A stretch of 64,000 bases of DNA from Linum tenue (Eukaryota > Streptophyta > Magnoliopsida > Malpighiales > Linaceae): contig CAMGYJ010000009.1 of NCBI GenBank assembly GCA_946122785.1, positions 11,314,937 through 11,378,936 on the forward strand. The letters are read 5' to 3'. Both the position numbers and the translations under genes were made by a program. Positions 34,481 to 44,839 of the stretch are shown one piece after another. Below the pieces are notes generated by a model. It was given only the letters and a program-made list of their open reading frames with translations, ran no database searches and was not told the DNA's origin. Positions within the stretch are counted from its first letter, which is position 1, and each line of letters begins with the position of its first letter.

Positions 34481-35446
34481 ATTATAGGGAATAGTTTGAT
34501 ATTTGTTAGTAAAAAACTAAACAAAAAGATCTATTTGGTTATTTTTAACATTAAAACGATCCTAAACATTTTCAGTTTTCTTTCGAAATTCTACAGTTTT
34601 ATTCCCGAATCAGTGATGTGCAAATGGCGAATTGCAGTCATATCTTTTCTTTCATTATTTTTTATTTTCAAATAAAAAGTTTAAAAGTAAAGAATAATTA
34701 AAGTTTGGCATGGGTCGGTCAAACAAGTTGAATTTCAAGTTTTGGCCCGTTTTGATCAAGTCTAATTTATAATCACATGGTTCCCTGATACCCGACAAAA
34801 ATCTCAATCCAAACCAGTTTGGCAGGTGAGTCCGTGTTTACCACCATTTTCTAGGGATACAGGAACGGTGGTTCCTATCCCAAATCGTGTTGTTCATTCT
34901 TGATTTCTTTAGATTTTATCATGGCTTGACAAAAACCAGAAAGCACAATGATGACAAGATGAAAGTTTTATAAAGCAAATTAATCGGCCAACGGCCCGAG
35001 TAAAAGCTAGCAACGATTGTGAGATGCTCATTTCCCGAAAACCGGCGGGATATGCGATTTTTATTCGATTTTCTGGAATTCGATTTCTATAAAACTTACT
35101 CCACCTCATCATATTACCAGAAACAATATTGTTTCACAAGGTAACAGGTACTTGATTTTGGTTCATAAGGATGATTTTTGATTCCTTGCATCATTCATGT
35201 CTCTTTCCTACTAAAATTCACTATTTTTATCACGTGTTTCCAAAAAAAAAAAACTATACAACAATAAGCTATACACCCCATTACATTATCAAATTTTATA
35301 CCTCACCTTCCTCCGCCAAACGGCCGGGGCCCACGCTAGTCAAGTATTATTATTGAAACTCGTGAGGATTCGAATACAAGGTTCGTTAATCAAAGTCTCT
35401 GGTAAACAAATGGGTCATTTGGAAGTTGCGATTATTTTGGTAAGAT
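34481..35446. other. AT-rich intergenic stretch
   Basis: No gene. Around 34705-34815 GGCATGGGTCGGTCAAAC and later phrases recall the composition of hAT MITEs, but no ends are seen. Confidence 0.35.
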
Positions 35447-35464
35447 CGTTATCGTACATGTATT

Positions 35465-35709
35465 TTTTTTATTTGATAACCCAGGAACATCAGCAACCCA
35501 CATGCCACATGAGTGACAGCGAGGCCTACTAAACCTGGGGGTACCTGCATACTAACCATCAAGGACTTTGTCCCGGCGTAGTGCCCGGCGTTATACCAAG
35601 GGTGCCTCCGGGAACACCAATAAGGCGGTACTGAGATTCGAACCTCAGACCTTGTCACATCCCAAGCCCGAAACCCAACCCTTTACCAACTAGGTTGTCT
35701 TACCATCGG
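35465..35709 (-). mobile_element. tRNA-derived SINE with 18-bp target-site duplication
   Basis: On the minus strand the element opens CCGATGGTAAGACAACC. It has an A-box-like CCTAGTTGGTAAAGGG and a B-box GGTTCGAATCTCAG (near 35635), the two parts of a Pol III promoter inherited from a tRNA. It ends in an A-rich tail (T-run at 35465-35475 on the plus strand). CGTTATCGTACATGTATT lies on both sides (35447-35464 and 35710-35727), a perfect 18-bp duplication of the kind LINE machinery makes. At 245 bp it has the usual size for plant SINEs. It is too long and unfolded to be a tRNA gene. Confidence 0.92.
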
Positions 35710-35727
35710 CGTTATCGTACATGTATT

Positions 35728-36811
35728 GTTTAGAATGCATCGTGTTTTTTTTAGCAGAAACAATACATGGATTGTTTATGCGATGTGACAGAAAAGTATC
35801 ACCCAAAATAAATGATTGTTATATCTCAATTTTAGTTGTGATTGTTGCGATTGTTGAGTTGAGATTGTTTTGTCTCAGTTTTTAGCTGATGTGACATATA
35901 CAATCACACATGCCAAACGTTGTATTATGCAATGCAAAATAAATTCGATAATACATATATAATATTATACATGCATTTACAATAACACATCTATTTTACA
36001 ATCACAACTTCCAAACGACCCCTAAAATTCCTTAATCAAAGTCTCTAATAAATTAAGTATTATTATTGTGAATCGTGAGTATTCAAATTCGAAAATTATC
36101 AATCAAATATGAAATATAACAAGATTCGAATACGAAATTTCTCACCAAACTAGCTACTAACGATATTTTATAACACTAGAAAATATGAATTACGATAGAT
36201 GTCAAGCTCATCACCGTCCAAAGATATAAACTATGAATTATGATTTGCTTGGCACCCAGGCAAAAACAACACAACAAGTGGGCAGCAACTCCTCTTTTTT
36301 ACTAGCTAAAGAATTAAGATAAGAAAGCAACCCACCTTTTTTCATTTATTAATTCATTCAATTACGATAGAGACAACACCGCATACATGCAGTTATTATA
36401 TATCAATCAACAAGTCTCTCCACAGTTTCAAAAGATTGAAAAAGAAGTCCACTAAGCAATTTAGGAGAAGTTTCTAGATTTTTTGTTGTTGTTGTTGTTC
36501 GGTAAACCACTTAGTAGCTAGTTAATTAGTAGTGAGGCTCAAGATAGGGTGCATAACCATGGGTTGTGCACCCATCAATAACCAAATCTGGACCCTTCAT
36601 TTAGAAAGTCCAGATCTAAGGATGGAGAATTAAAGACTATTTTTATTTTCACTAGCTTTCTTAATTGACTCATATCTTTTTTGTTTTAACTCGGATTTTA
36701 ATTTTTTTTGCACAGATGGAACGAGTTCACCGTGCTCTACAAAATGAGATCAATTTTCAATATTTTTTTAGGAAAAAAGAATTCTGGCCTCTCGGTACCA
36801 ACTGCATACCA
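35728..36811. other. AT-rich intergenic stretch
   Basis: No gene. The phrase AGTATTATTATTG..ACTCGTGAG of 35343 recurs at 36056, a decayed duplication of about 40 bp that lies on both sides of the SINE. Confidence 0.4.
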
Positions 36812-37145
36812 TATGGTATCTTCTTCGTTTTTAATTCGTTTTTGAAAACGTTTGCACAACAGGGATGAGTTCATCATGATCTACTGGATCTACAAATTTC
36901 TGGGTGAACAAATTACAGGACCAAAAAATACCACACAATACCATACAATACCACCCTGGTACGGGGTGGTATTGTATGGTATCTTCTTCGTTTTTAATTC
37001 GTTTTTGAAAACGTTTGCACAGAAGGGACGAGTTCATCATGATCTATTGGATCTACAAATTTCTGGGTGAACAAATTACAGGAAGAAAAAATACCACACA
37101 ATACCATACAATACCACCCTGGTACGGGGTGGTATTGTGTGGTAT
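36812..37145 (+). repeat. 163-bp tandem duplication with internal hairpins
   Basis: Units begin near TATGGTATCTTCTTCG at 36814 and again 163 bp later at 36977. Each unit ends in an inverted repeat: ATACCATACAATACCACCC faces GGGTGGTATTGTATGGTAT across CTGGTACGG in unit 1, and unit 2 has the same with a TGTG variant. Words of the form ATACCA/TGGTAT occur through to 37300. Confidence 0.9.
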
Positions 37146-37590
37146 ACAATGTTAAAAGTCGTAAATTAAAATTAATATACTTCTACTATCATGTATTCAA
37201 CCATCCTACAGTATTGGTTTGTTCATACCACCATGGTACGTTTTTCAAAACATAGGTATGCTTTTATTTCAATACTAGTCAATATCATATGGTATAGGCT
37301 GGTAAAAAATGGCTCAAACTTTTTTGTTCGAAAAATATATTAAAGTGGATATCATTTTGAAGAGCACAATTAATCTGATCTAACTGTGCAAAAAAATTAA
37401 ATTTCGACTTAAAGTGAGCGAGAAATCGTCCGTCAAAGATTAAAAAGGGAAAAATTAAAGGCTTTCCATGAGAGAGAGGATGCTGATGTCATGCTGATGT
37501 GGACGGGTTACTCATGGTTACTCACCATAAGGTTACTGACCTGATCCATTCCCTTAGTAGTGACGGTAATATAATTACCAAAAAAGTTAA
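37146..37590. other. No gene seen
   Basis: Continues with scattered TGGTAT/ATACCA words to about 37300, then plain AT-rich sequence. Confidence 0.4.
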
Positions 37591-37858
37591 CCCTATTAAA
37601 TACTCTTAATCAAAGCCACACTATCATGCATAAGCAAATACCTGAATTAGAGTTTGGAATATCAATCATATGTAAATTTTCGAAGAAGTCTTGTTGTTAT
37701 GATGGACAAAGAAATATTAGAGTTTACATAACCCTATTAAATACTCTTAATCAAAGCCACACTATCATGCACAAGCAAATACATGAATTAGAGTTTCGAA
37801 TATCAATCATATGTAAATTTAGAAGCAGTCTTGTCGTTATGATGGACAAAGAAATATA
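37591..37858 (+). repeat. 141-bp tandem duplication
   Basis: CCCTATTAAATACTCTTAAT starts at 37591 and again at 37732. The two units are nearly identical through GTTATGATGGACAAAGAAAT. The ORF that spans both is a product of the repeat. Confidence 0.93.
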
Positions 37859-38564
37859 AACTAAAACGTCAATTTCGATAAAAACATGAGATAAGATCCC
37901 GTTACAACCCCCAACTGGTAGCTAGCGTATCAGATAGAGTGGTCCACTACCACTTGTGGGTTGTGAAAATGACAATCCCTAGGAGTTGTGACAGCTACTC
38001 AATGGAGTGATACGTTACCGAAAGAATTGTGATTTGTGAAAATAACAACCCATGGGAATTGTGATAGAATCCAGTCCCAAGAAACATACAAGCGAGAGGA
38101 ACAACCAAATCAAGCGAGAATAAATTTGATGCATGCACACATTTTTGTGTCATATATTATACATAGATGTAGGCATGTAGCCCGAGTGAAAACATGCACT
38201 ATTACTAGTTTGTTAAATCAAATGAAACGCCGCTACAAAATGAAAAATATCCAGCAGCTTTAGAAAGGCATCCTTTTTTACGTCCACTTTGGCGATATCC
38301 TTTTATCTTCTTCCTCTTCTTGTGAGAGTGCCAAAAGAAGACAAGTTGACCTATCATTCATGAGTCATGACAATGGCAGCACAGGCACAGCAGGAAAATG
38401 AACAGTAGTGGTGGTCCGACCGACTCCAACATATACAGATAGCAAAATGTCGAAATAAATAACGATGGGACTTCAGTGGCCAGCATTAAGAAAAGGGCAC
38501 TCTCGTCTTCTCCATGGCATTCATTGCCCGATATTTTGTTGTACTGTTCCAACTTATTATATTT
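37859..38564. other. No gene seen
   Basis: GTGAAAATGACAATCCCTAG at 37966 and GTGAAAATAACAACCCATGG at 38035 are a weak direct repeat. Otherwise plain intergenic sequence up to the Pack-MULE target duplication. Confidence 0.4.
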
Positions 38565-39005
38565 ATTACTTACGGGTTAATTGCATTGTTGGTCACTGAG
38601 ATTACAAAAAACGTTCATGTTTGATCACTCGAAATATTTAAATCCATTCATGGTCACTACATTTAGTAAAACATTCCAAATTTGGTCACTCTCCGTCCAA
38701 CTCCGTTAACTTTAGCTGACGTGGCAGTCAACTCTCATAGTTGACCGTTAAGTCTGTGATGTGGCAATTAAAAATTAATAAAAATTAATTTTAAATACCT
38801 TAAACGATTCATAATATTTCTACCCCAAACAGCAACAGCAAGCAAAGCAATACCCGTCATTCCGATTCACCTCCGTTCTCCGTCGCCGGCAAGGAAAACA
38901 CTACAAAACCCTTTTATATATCAACCGTCAACGGGACAAAGAGTGATTCTTTCTTTTTTACCCTGAGAATCAACCCACTCACCAAGGGCAAAAGACAGCA
39001 AAGCT

Positions 39006-39263
39006 ATGGCTCCTCCTCCCCCGCAACCGCGCCGCCGTCGCCTCTCCGCCGACAAATCCGTCTTCACCATCCTCTTCTCCCTCCCCGCCAAATCCCTCAT
39101 CCGCTTCAAGTGCGTCTCCAAGACATGGAACGACGCAATTTCACATCCCCAATTCCGAGACACGTACAATGCCTGTAGGGCATCTTCCTCTGTACCCCGC
39201 TTCTTCTTCTTCCAGGGCTCCGACTTCGAATCTCCTGGCATGGGTGAAATTAGATGCTGGTGA
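39006..39263 (+). pseudogene. Captured F-box gene 5' fragment
   Basis: ATG at 39006 opens a Pro/Arg-rich leader and then an F-box: FSLPAKSLIRFKCVSKTWND followed by AISHPQFRDTY. This is the family's usual L(P)xKSLxRFKCVSKxW pattern, with the trailing SSSVPRFFFF typical of F-box/kelch-like or FBA-type plant proteins. The frame ends at 39261-39263, just past the junction with the LRR fragment. The open frame of 85 residues keeps the F-box whole, so a transcript could yield an SKP1-binding peptide without a substrate domain. That is inference. Confidence 0.85.
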
Positions 39264-39466
39264 CGAGTGTGACGGCGGAGCCGCAAGAGGAGGAGAAGCA
39301 AGCTCTCCTCTCTTTCCTCTCACAGGTCCCACACGAGAATCGTCTCCAATGGAGCACCAACAATTCCTCGGTTTGCAGCTGGGTCAGAATCGAGTGCGAC
39401 GCGAATCAGTCCTCCGTCCACTCCCTCCGCCTCCCTTGCGTCGGGCTGGTGTGCCGATTCCGATAA
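39254..39466 (+). pseudogene. Captured N-terminal exon of an LRR receptor-like kinase
   Basis: The frame from 39254 reads [40 protein letters not shown], then [14 protein letters not shown]. This is the LRRNT_2 cap seen in receptor-like kinases of the 'probable inactive receptor kinase' type (At2g26730-like), from my memory of the family. The signal peptide is missing and the frame shifts just after GLV. It is fused out of frame with the F-box piece. It cannot make a receptor. Confidence 0.8.
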
Positions 39467-39824
39467 ACACGACGGAGCTCTCCCTCTTTCAGTCGACGGT
39501 GAGAAAGAGGGGTGAGATTAGTTTATTAAGTATTTAAAAGTAATAATTAATAATTTTTTAATTTTTAATAGTAGTGATAATGAGGTGGAATATTTAAAAT
39601 TAAATTTTTATTAATTTTTAATTGCCACGTCACAGATTTAACGGTCAACTATGAGAGTTGACTGCCACATCAGCTAAAGTTAACGGAGTTGGACGGAGAG
39701 TGACCAAATTTGGATTGTTTTACTAAATGTAGTGACCATGGATGGATTTAAATATTTCGAGTGACCAAACATGAACGTTTTTTATAATTTCAGTGACCAA
39801 CAATGTAATTAACCCATTACTTAC

Positions 39825-41815
39825 TGGTCCCTTTTGAAAAATGGGGTTTTTTCCTTCTTCCTTTTTGTGATTATTGGAACCCCCTTTTTTATTTTATCTC
39901 TGTTTCATGGACCTTTAATTTGTTTTCTGGGTGCACAAATTCACCACTTTCGGTAGTTAGAAGACAAATGATGATGCCTAACTGCCTTATCTCTTCCTAA
40001 GCGCAACATATGCAAAGTGGCACATTATTATTATGATGGTGTTACATTAAGAAAAGACGAGGGTGGGAATGATTATATTTTGATAAAGAAAAGAGGTTAC
40101 TTCGTATAACATGGTTGTCCATTCTATGGTAATTTTTTTTTTGTATCGTTGGTTCGTACACATATTAATTAACGTTTTATCTACTTCTTAATTTTATTTG
40201 ATTACTTGACCTGTAATGGTCTAGTATATTCTCGTATTTGTTATGTGGCCCCCTGACCCCTGCCTTCTTCCCCATCGTGAGTGCTAGATTACCACCATCA
40301 CAATTGTATTATATAAAATGTCAAATTTTGGATATATATTTTGACACTCTAGCTGCACAAATGATGGAAAAATTGCTCCAATAAAGAAGACCAAAGTGTC
40401 AAATCCCTCATCTCTATTTTTTGTACTAATCTAGTTAAGAGTATATTTCATTATTTTATCTACAATTTTTTCTTTCTTTCTTATGTTGTTAGTAATAATT
40501 AATTAAGACGAACTATTCTATATAAATTTTCTAAAGTATTGAAATAAGCATTTTTATCATCAAATATGACATCATCAATGATGAAAATACAATACTACAG
40601 CTGAATTCATATGTCATGCGCCTTGCGACCTCTTGTACCAAAGGATACTGTTGAGGAACTAGACCGTAGAAGGATACAAAGCACTAAATACAGTAATGAC
40701 ACATGACGGATTAAGAGGGAAGCTTCAAGAAATAGATTAGATTGAAATTGCCATCCCATTTTTAGTTAAGCAGCCGTATTTTTGGATGAACTCCATTATA
40801 GATGGATCATTTTGTTTTGTAGTATTAATATACTTTGGTTACCAGTCCCAAGTTTAATCCCGATAGATGTAAATTACCACCTCATCACTGGGCTCAACCA
40901 CAGTCCAAAACAAGAGTTTGCACACCTTGACATTGGACAATCCCATTGGGCCAGGAGGCCCGAATCAATTTTCCGATCCGCATTTGCCGCCAAAAATGCC
41001 CCCAAAATTTTTCCAAGCTCTCTGAACCAGACCAGCTTTCCGCCGGGGGAAGGGAACACTCTTCCTTCACCTCTGCTTTCTCGGCGTGAAACTTCATCGC
41101 TTCCATGCGCCATGTTTCTGCTCTTCGCTTTTGGAATATGATCGCCATGGAGTTCGATTCTGAAAGCTAATGCGTGGCTTCTGCACTTGAAAACACTCTG
41201 AATTTGTACTGCAGAATGAGAGATTTTGGAACTTCAGGGTGACGGTTTAACTATCCCTTTGGCGATTCCCGGCATGTAGATTCGTGGTAATTACTAGGAG
41301 CTCTAGGCCGTATCAGATTGTTCATCGTCAGGACCAGCTTCACGTCTTCGAATGGCTTGATTGGTTACGAAGAAGAGGACGACGGATGGTTGATGCACGA
41401 GAAGTGTTTGATAAAAGGACTGTTAGATAGAACCCTTTTTTTTCGATGAACATTTATAGTTTCTGGGTTTCCCCTTTGATTGCTGGTGCTCTTGAGTCTC
41501 AACAATGGAAGTGGAACTCCGTGATAAAGAAAGAAAATCGAATCTCCATGGTAAGGCACTCTCTGAAATTCCTTCCAACTCCCACTTTTTGAAACTTTCC
41601 ATTTCATCTGGATGCTCTGCTTGAAAGCCCATATTACCATATGATGAACGGGAAATAATAAAAAGTTTGGAAATTTCCTATCAAAACTATAACTTCTGCT
41701 TTTTCCAACACTTGGGATATAGCTTAAATTTCAACATCATATTCATAAATCTATATAGTATTCAATTCAATATACTCTACATACTACTAACATCTGCAGG
41801 CCTGCAATCACCAAA
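39825..41815. other. Intergenic stretch with an unidentified GC-richer patch
   Basis: Mostly AT-rich. Between 40890 and 41160 the composition rises, and ORFs occur on both strands (for example minus 41148-40894, MAIIFQKRRAETWRMEAMKF). I recognise no product; it may be a decayed gene or captured fragment. The 3' UTR of the LBD gene should lie just below 41816 on the minus strand. Confidence 0.4.
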
Positions 41816-42634
41816 TCACCCACCAACAGCCATCCCCCACGAATTCACGCTTCCTCCATCCTGCAACGCCTCCTGGATGACATACCCATGATGATGCTGA
41901 TGAAGCAGTTCATGATTCTCATGGTGATGGTGGTGATGGTGGTGGTGATGGTGCTGATGTTGTTGTTGTAGTTGTTGCTGATCTTGTTCTTCGTGCTGAT
42001 CAGACTGTTGTTGTGCCTGCTGCTGCTGCTGACCGCAATGAAACTGCAACAACATTGGATCACTGTAAACATCCAGACACCCCACGGCCATCATCGCCGA
42101 ATCAATGTTGCTCTCCATCGTGCTCTGCTGCTGCTGGGGATCCTGCTGTTGTTGATGCTCCTGTTGTTGTTGGCGGCAAATGTGGAGCTGATGAAGGACG
42201 AGGGCCAATTCAGCCTCGCCGTACTCGATCTGGCGCTGCAGCTCTCGTATGATCCTGTAACAGCCCCCGACGGGGTCGCTGGCTCGAACATCGGACTGGA
42301 TTATGATGGCACGCATCGCCTCGTCCTTCTCGGCCGGGGTGGAGAGATTCTCGATGATTTTGGTGATCTTCCTCACCCCAAACAGCTTGTGCGCATTCAA
42401 GAACTGGCGCTGGCGGTCGTGTGGGAAATAAGGGGCCAGGACGCAGTCAGGGGCGCACTTCCTGCGCTGGTACTTGCACGCCGCGCAAGCCGGGCTCGAC
42501 CCGTTGCTATTGTTGTTGTTGCTGCTGCCAATTCTGTGTTTGGCGTCGGTTTTGTTGTAGCTATTGTTGCTTGTGGAGGTATTAGCGACGGAAATGGCGG
42601 TGGTGTTATTGGTGCTGTGGGTGGTGTTGCTCAT
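41816..42634 (-). CDS. LBD: LATERAL ORGAN BOUNDARIES domain (LBD) transcription factor
   Basis: The single-exon gene encodes 272 residues from ATG 42634. The LOB domain starts at residue 50 with the C-block ACAACKYQRRKCAPDC (CX2CX6CX3C). APYFPHDRQRQF and the GAS region KLFGVRKITKIIENL follow, then DPVGGCYRII and a Leu-rich coil (ELQRQIEYGEAELALVLHQL). This is class I, closest in style to LBD22/LBD27. The C-terminal half is low in complexity, with Gln runs and a stretch of 11 His. LBD proteins are nuclear DNA-binding dimers that shape organ boundaries, roots or pollen. The frame is open upstream to an ATG at 42841, but that part is Ser/Thr/Pro-rich and not family-like, so I prefer 42634. Confidence 0.92.
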   Translation of the reverse strand: MSNTTHSTNNTTAISVANTSTSNNSYNKTDAKHRIGSSNNNNSNGSSPACAACKYQRRKCAPDCVLAPYFPHDRQRQFLNAHKLFGVRKITKIIENLSTPAEKDEAMRAIIIQSDVRASDPVGGCYRIIRELQRQIEYGEAELALVLHQLHICRQQQQEHQQQQDPQQQQSTMESNIDSAMMAVGCLDVYSDPMLLQFHCGQQQQQAQQQSDQHEEQDQQQLQQQHQHHHHHHHHHHHENHELLHQHHHGYVIQEALQDGGSVNSWGMAVGG

Positions 42635-44839
42635 ATTGATGCGATGAGAGGGGGAGAGTGTTTTTGGGGCAGCCGCGTTGCCGGCGGGTGAGGTTGTGCC
42701 GGGGAGAGTTTTTTGGGTATGGGGGGGCAGAGTTTTTTGGTTTCTGGTTCTTTTTTCTTCTTGTGTTAGTGCGAAATGAATGGAAACGAGGGGCAAAAGG
42801 GAAATGGGAGATGAGGAGAAATGGGAGGAGACCAAGGACACATAAAAAAAGAGGTAACGGATTTTTCTGTTGGGAGGGTATTTTTAGACAATGGTGGGTT
42901 TGGAAGAAAGAAAGAAGCTAATTGTGGAGAGAAAATGGTCATAGGTAGAGAGAGAGAAAGACAGACAGGGCGGGCGAGCGAGCGAGGGAAAATTCTTATG
43001 TCGTGGTGGTACTGGTGTTGGAGTTAAGTAACGGTTGTGATTATGGTGATGATTTCAGAGAGTTTAGATCAATATGAATCAGACGGTGGGATAACAATTC
43101 TAGCTCTATCGTAATTGTAGAACTGTAGTAGTTTCCATGATAAGTATGTTTTTTTTTAATTCTTAACGATCCCTTGTTTAATGTTTGTTACATTGGAATT
43201 TTGTTTTTCAAAGAGGTTAAAAGTGATAAAATGGGTTTAATTAATGAATAAAATAAATATTTAGTAGTTGGGATTGGTTTTGGATTATGAATTATTGAGT
43301 AGAATAATAGCTAATGCATGGTTAGCATAATTCATTTGGTTATTAATTGTAGAATCAAGCAAGAGATTGGAGTAATGTTGTTTTTAGGGTGTTTGAGGTT
43401 TCACTATAATTAGTTACTATTCCATTCAATATAACTAAATCGGATAATATTCCATGAATTAAAAACAAATATCTTCTTGCATAATATTGAAAACTATTTT
43501 AGCACGTGTTGATTATCTTTGCATGTTATTTTACTCTGATCCATGGTAGAAGATAATGTTGTTGGAGATGGTTCATGGTTCCAAGTTAAATGGTCTCATT
43601 CAAGGACATTAAGACTACATGTTGCTTTCTTGTCAAGTAACCAATCATCATGGTGGACTTAGTATGTGACATGCAAAGGCACTAAACCCAATTTAAGATA
43701 TGCCTCTGAACAGAAATAAGGATGACTTGAGATTGTAATGATTTTTCCCTATGATGGACACCAGTGGGGTTTATAGGCATAGAACTAACTGCTAACACAA
43801 GATCAAACCAATGTTTGGAGTACATTCATCATAAACCCGGGTTTATATATCAATTAATCTTGCCAACACTAGAGTAAGGGTATCGATATCTATACTTGTC
43901 TCATGGCAGGTCGGATATAAGTCGGACAATTTATTATGGAGCACGGGTTGTTGTTGATCGATCCATATGGATATGTAATTTAAAGAGAGAGTTCTAGAAA
44001 TGTTGATTTTTTTTTCACTAAATAAATAAAGAAACAAGCTATTAGATGATAAGTGTACTGATATAATTCAAGAAATTGATATTTTCACATATTTTCGACT
44101 TTATTATAGCTAAAATATGAGACAATAAAAATAAGTTCTAAATAATTTGCTTAAAATTATATGCAACTTAGGCAAAAACGAGCCGATAATGTAACGGGTC
44201 AGAGCGTGTCAAGTCGAGATGATTACCCATGCCCGCCCCGCCCAAAACAGACCAGATAGATCGGGTAAAACGGATCAGGTCAAAATCGACATCCCTACAT
44301 ATAATGTGAGTTTGATAACAATCCTTGCCGGAAGAGTATCCATCAGTGACTACCAGAACATAATAATGCAGAATACCATCTATTTCTCGAGTACAACTCC
44401 AAGCTATCATTACTACACACATGTAAATAAAATTTCTACAGCATTTGATCTTCGTTCTACATTTCCATTTAGTCAGACCTCCTGTTTACTACTACACAAA
44501 CAAAATGAACGCTGGTGGCTCTTTAACCGTTGTAAGCGAACAACAGGAAAGACAACTGGTCCTCTCCTTCCAAGACTTGGTTTGTTCATGTGAGATTGCT
44601 CATCTTATGACCTCACCTGCAAATCAAACCCAAACAGCGAGGAAATGGAAGAGTCGATGACAAAAAGGCAGAGATTCTATATCGTTCACAACCTTTGCAG
44701 TTAGCTTTTGGTTCGAAACCGGACACAAAGTCATTCATTCATTCTTCAATACATCATCCTAAATCATCTCATTTCCAAAAAACGAACAAAACTTTCCATC
44801 TCATACCTTGTTTGTTAGGTCTCAGCAAGTACTAAGTAG
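42635..44839. other. LBD upstream region and intergenic sequence
   Basis: The LBD leader is GC-richer with GAGAGAGA and GAGCGAGCGAG runs around 42945-42990. The rest is AT-rich. At about 44170-44296 the sequence has the style of a hAT MITE end (GGGTAAAACGGATCAGGTCA then TCGACATCCCTAC). No gene is recognised. Confidence 0.45.

Larger units (their letters stand above)
38574..39815. mobile_element. Pack-MULE with two captured gene fragments
   Basis: The 1242-bp element begins GGGTTAATTGCATTGTTGG and ends with its reverse complement (GGGTTAATTACATTGTTGG read inward). Terminal inverted repeats run about 228 bp (38574-38800 and 39588-39815) with roughly a dozen differences. ATTACTTAC stands on both sides (38565-38573 and 39816-39824), a perfect 9-bp target duplication, the hallmark length for Mutator-like elements. 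There is no transposase. Inside, an F-box gene start (39006 to about 39240) is joined to the first LRR exon of a receptor-like kinase (about 39250-39470), both on the plus strand. The sequence before the F-box ATG includes a TATA box (TTTTATATATCAACC near 38910), so the F-box promoter was probably taken too. Confidence 0.95.

Noticed and set aside
35630..35700. A tRNA gene at the B-box GGTTCGAATCTC
   Set aside because: There is no cloverleaf with paired acceptor stem. The A-rich tail and 18-bp duplication show a SINE.
41972..42691. Plus-strand ORF of 239 residues opposite the LBD gene
   Set aside because: It is the complement of Gln/His-rich LBD coding sequence (Leu-rich as a result) and has no family resemblance.
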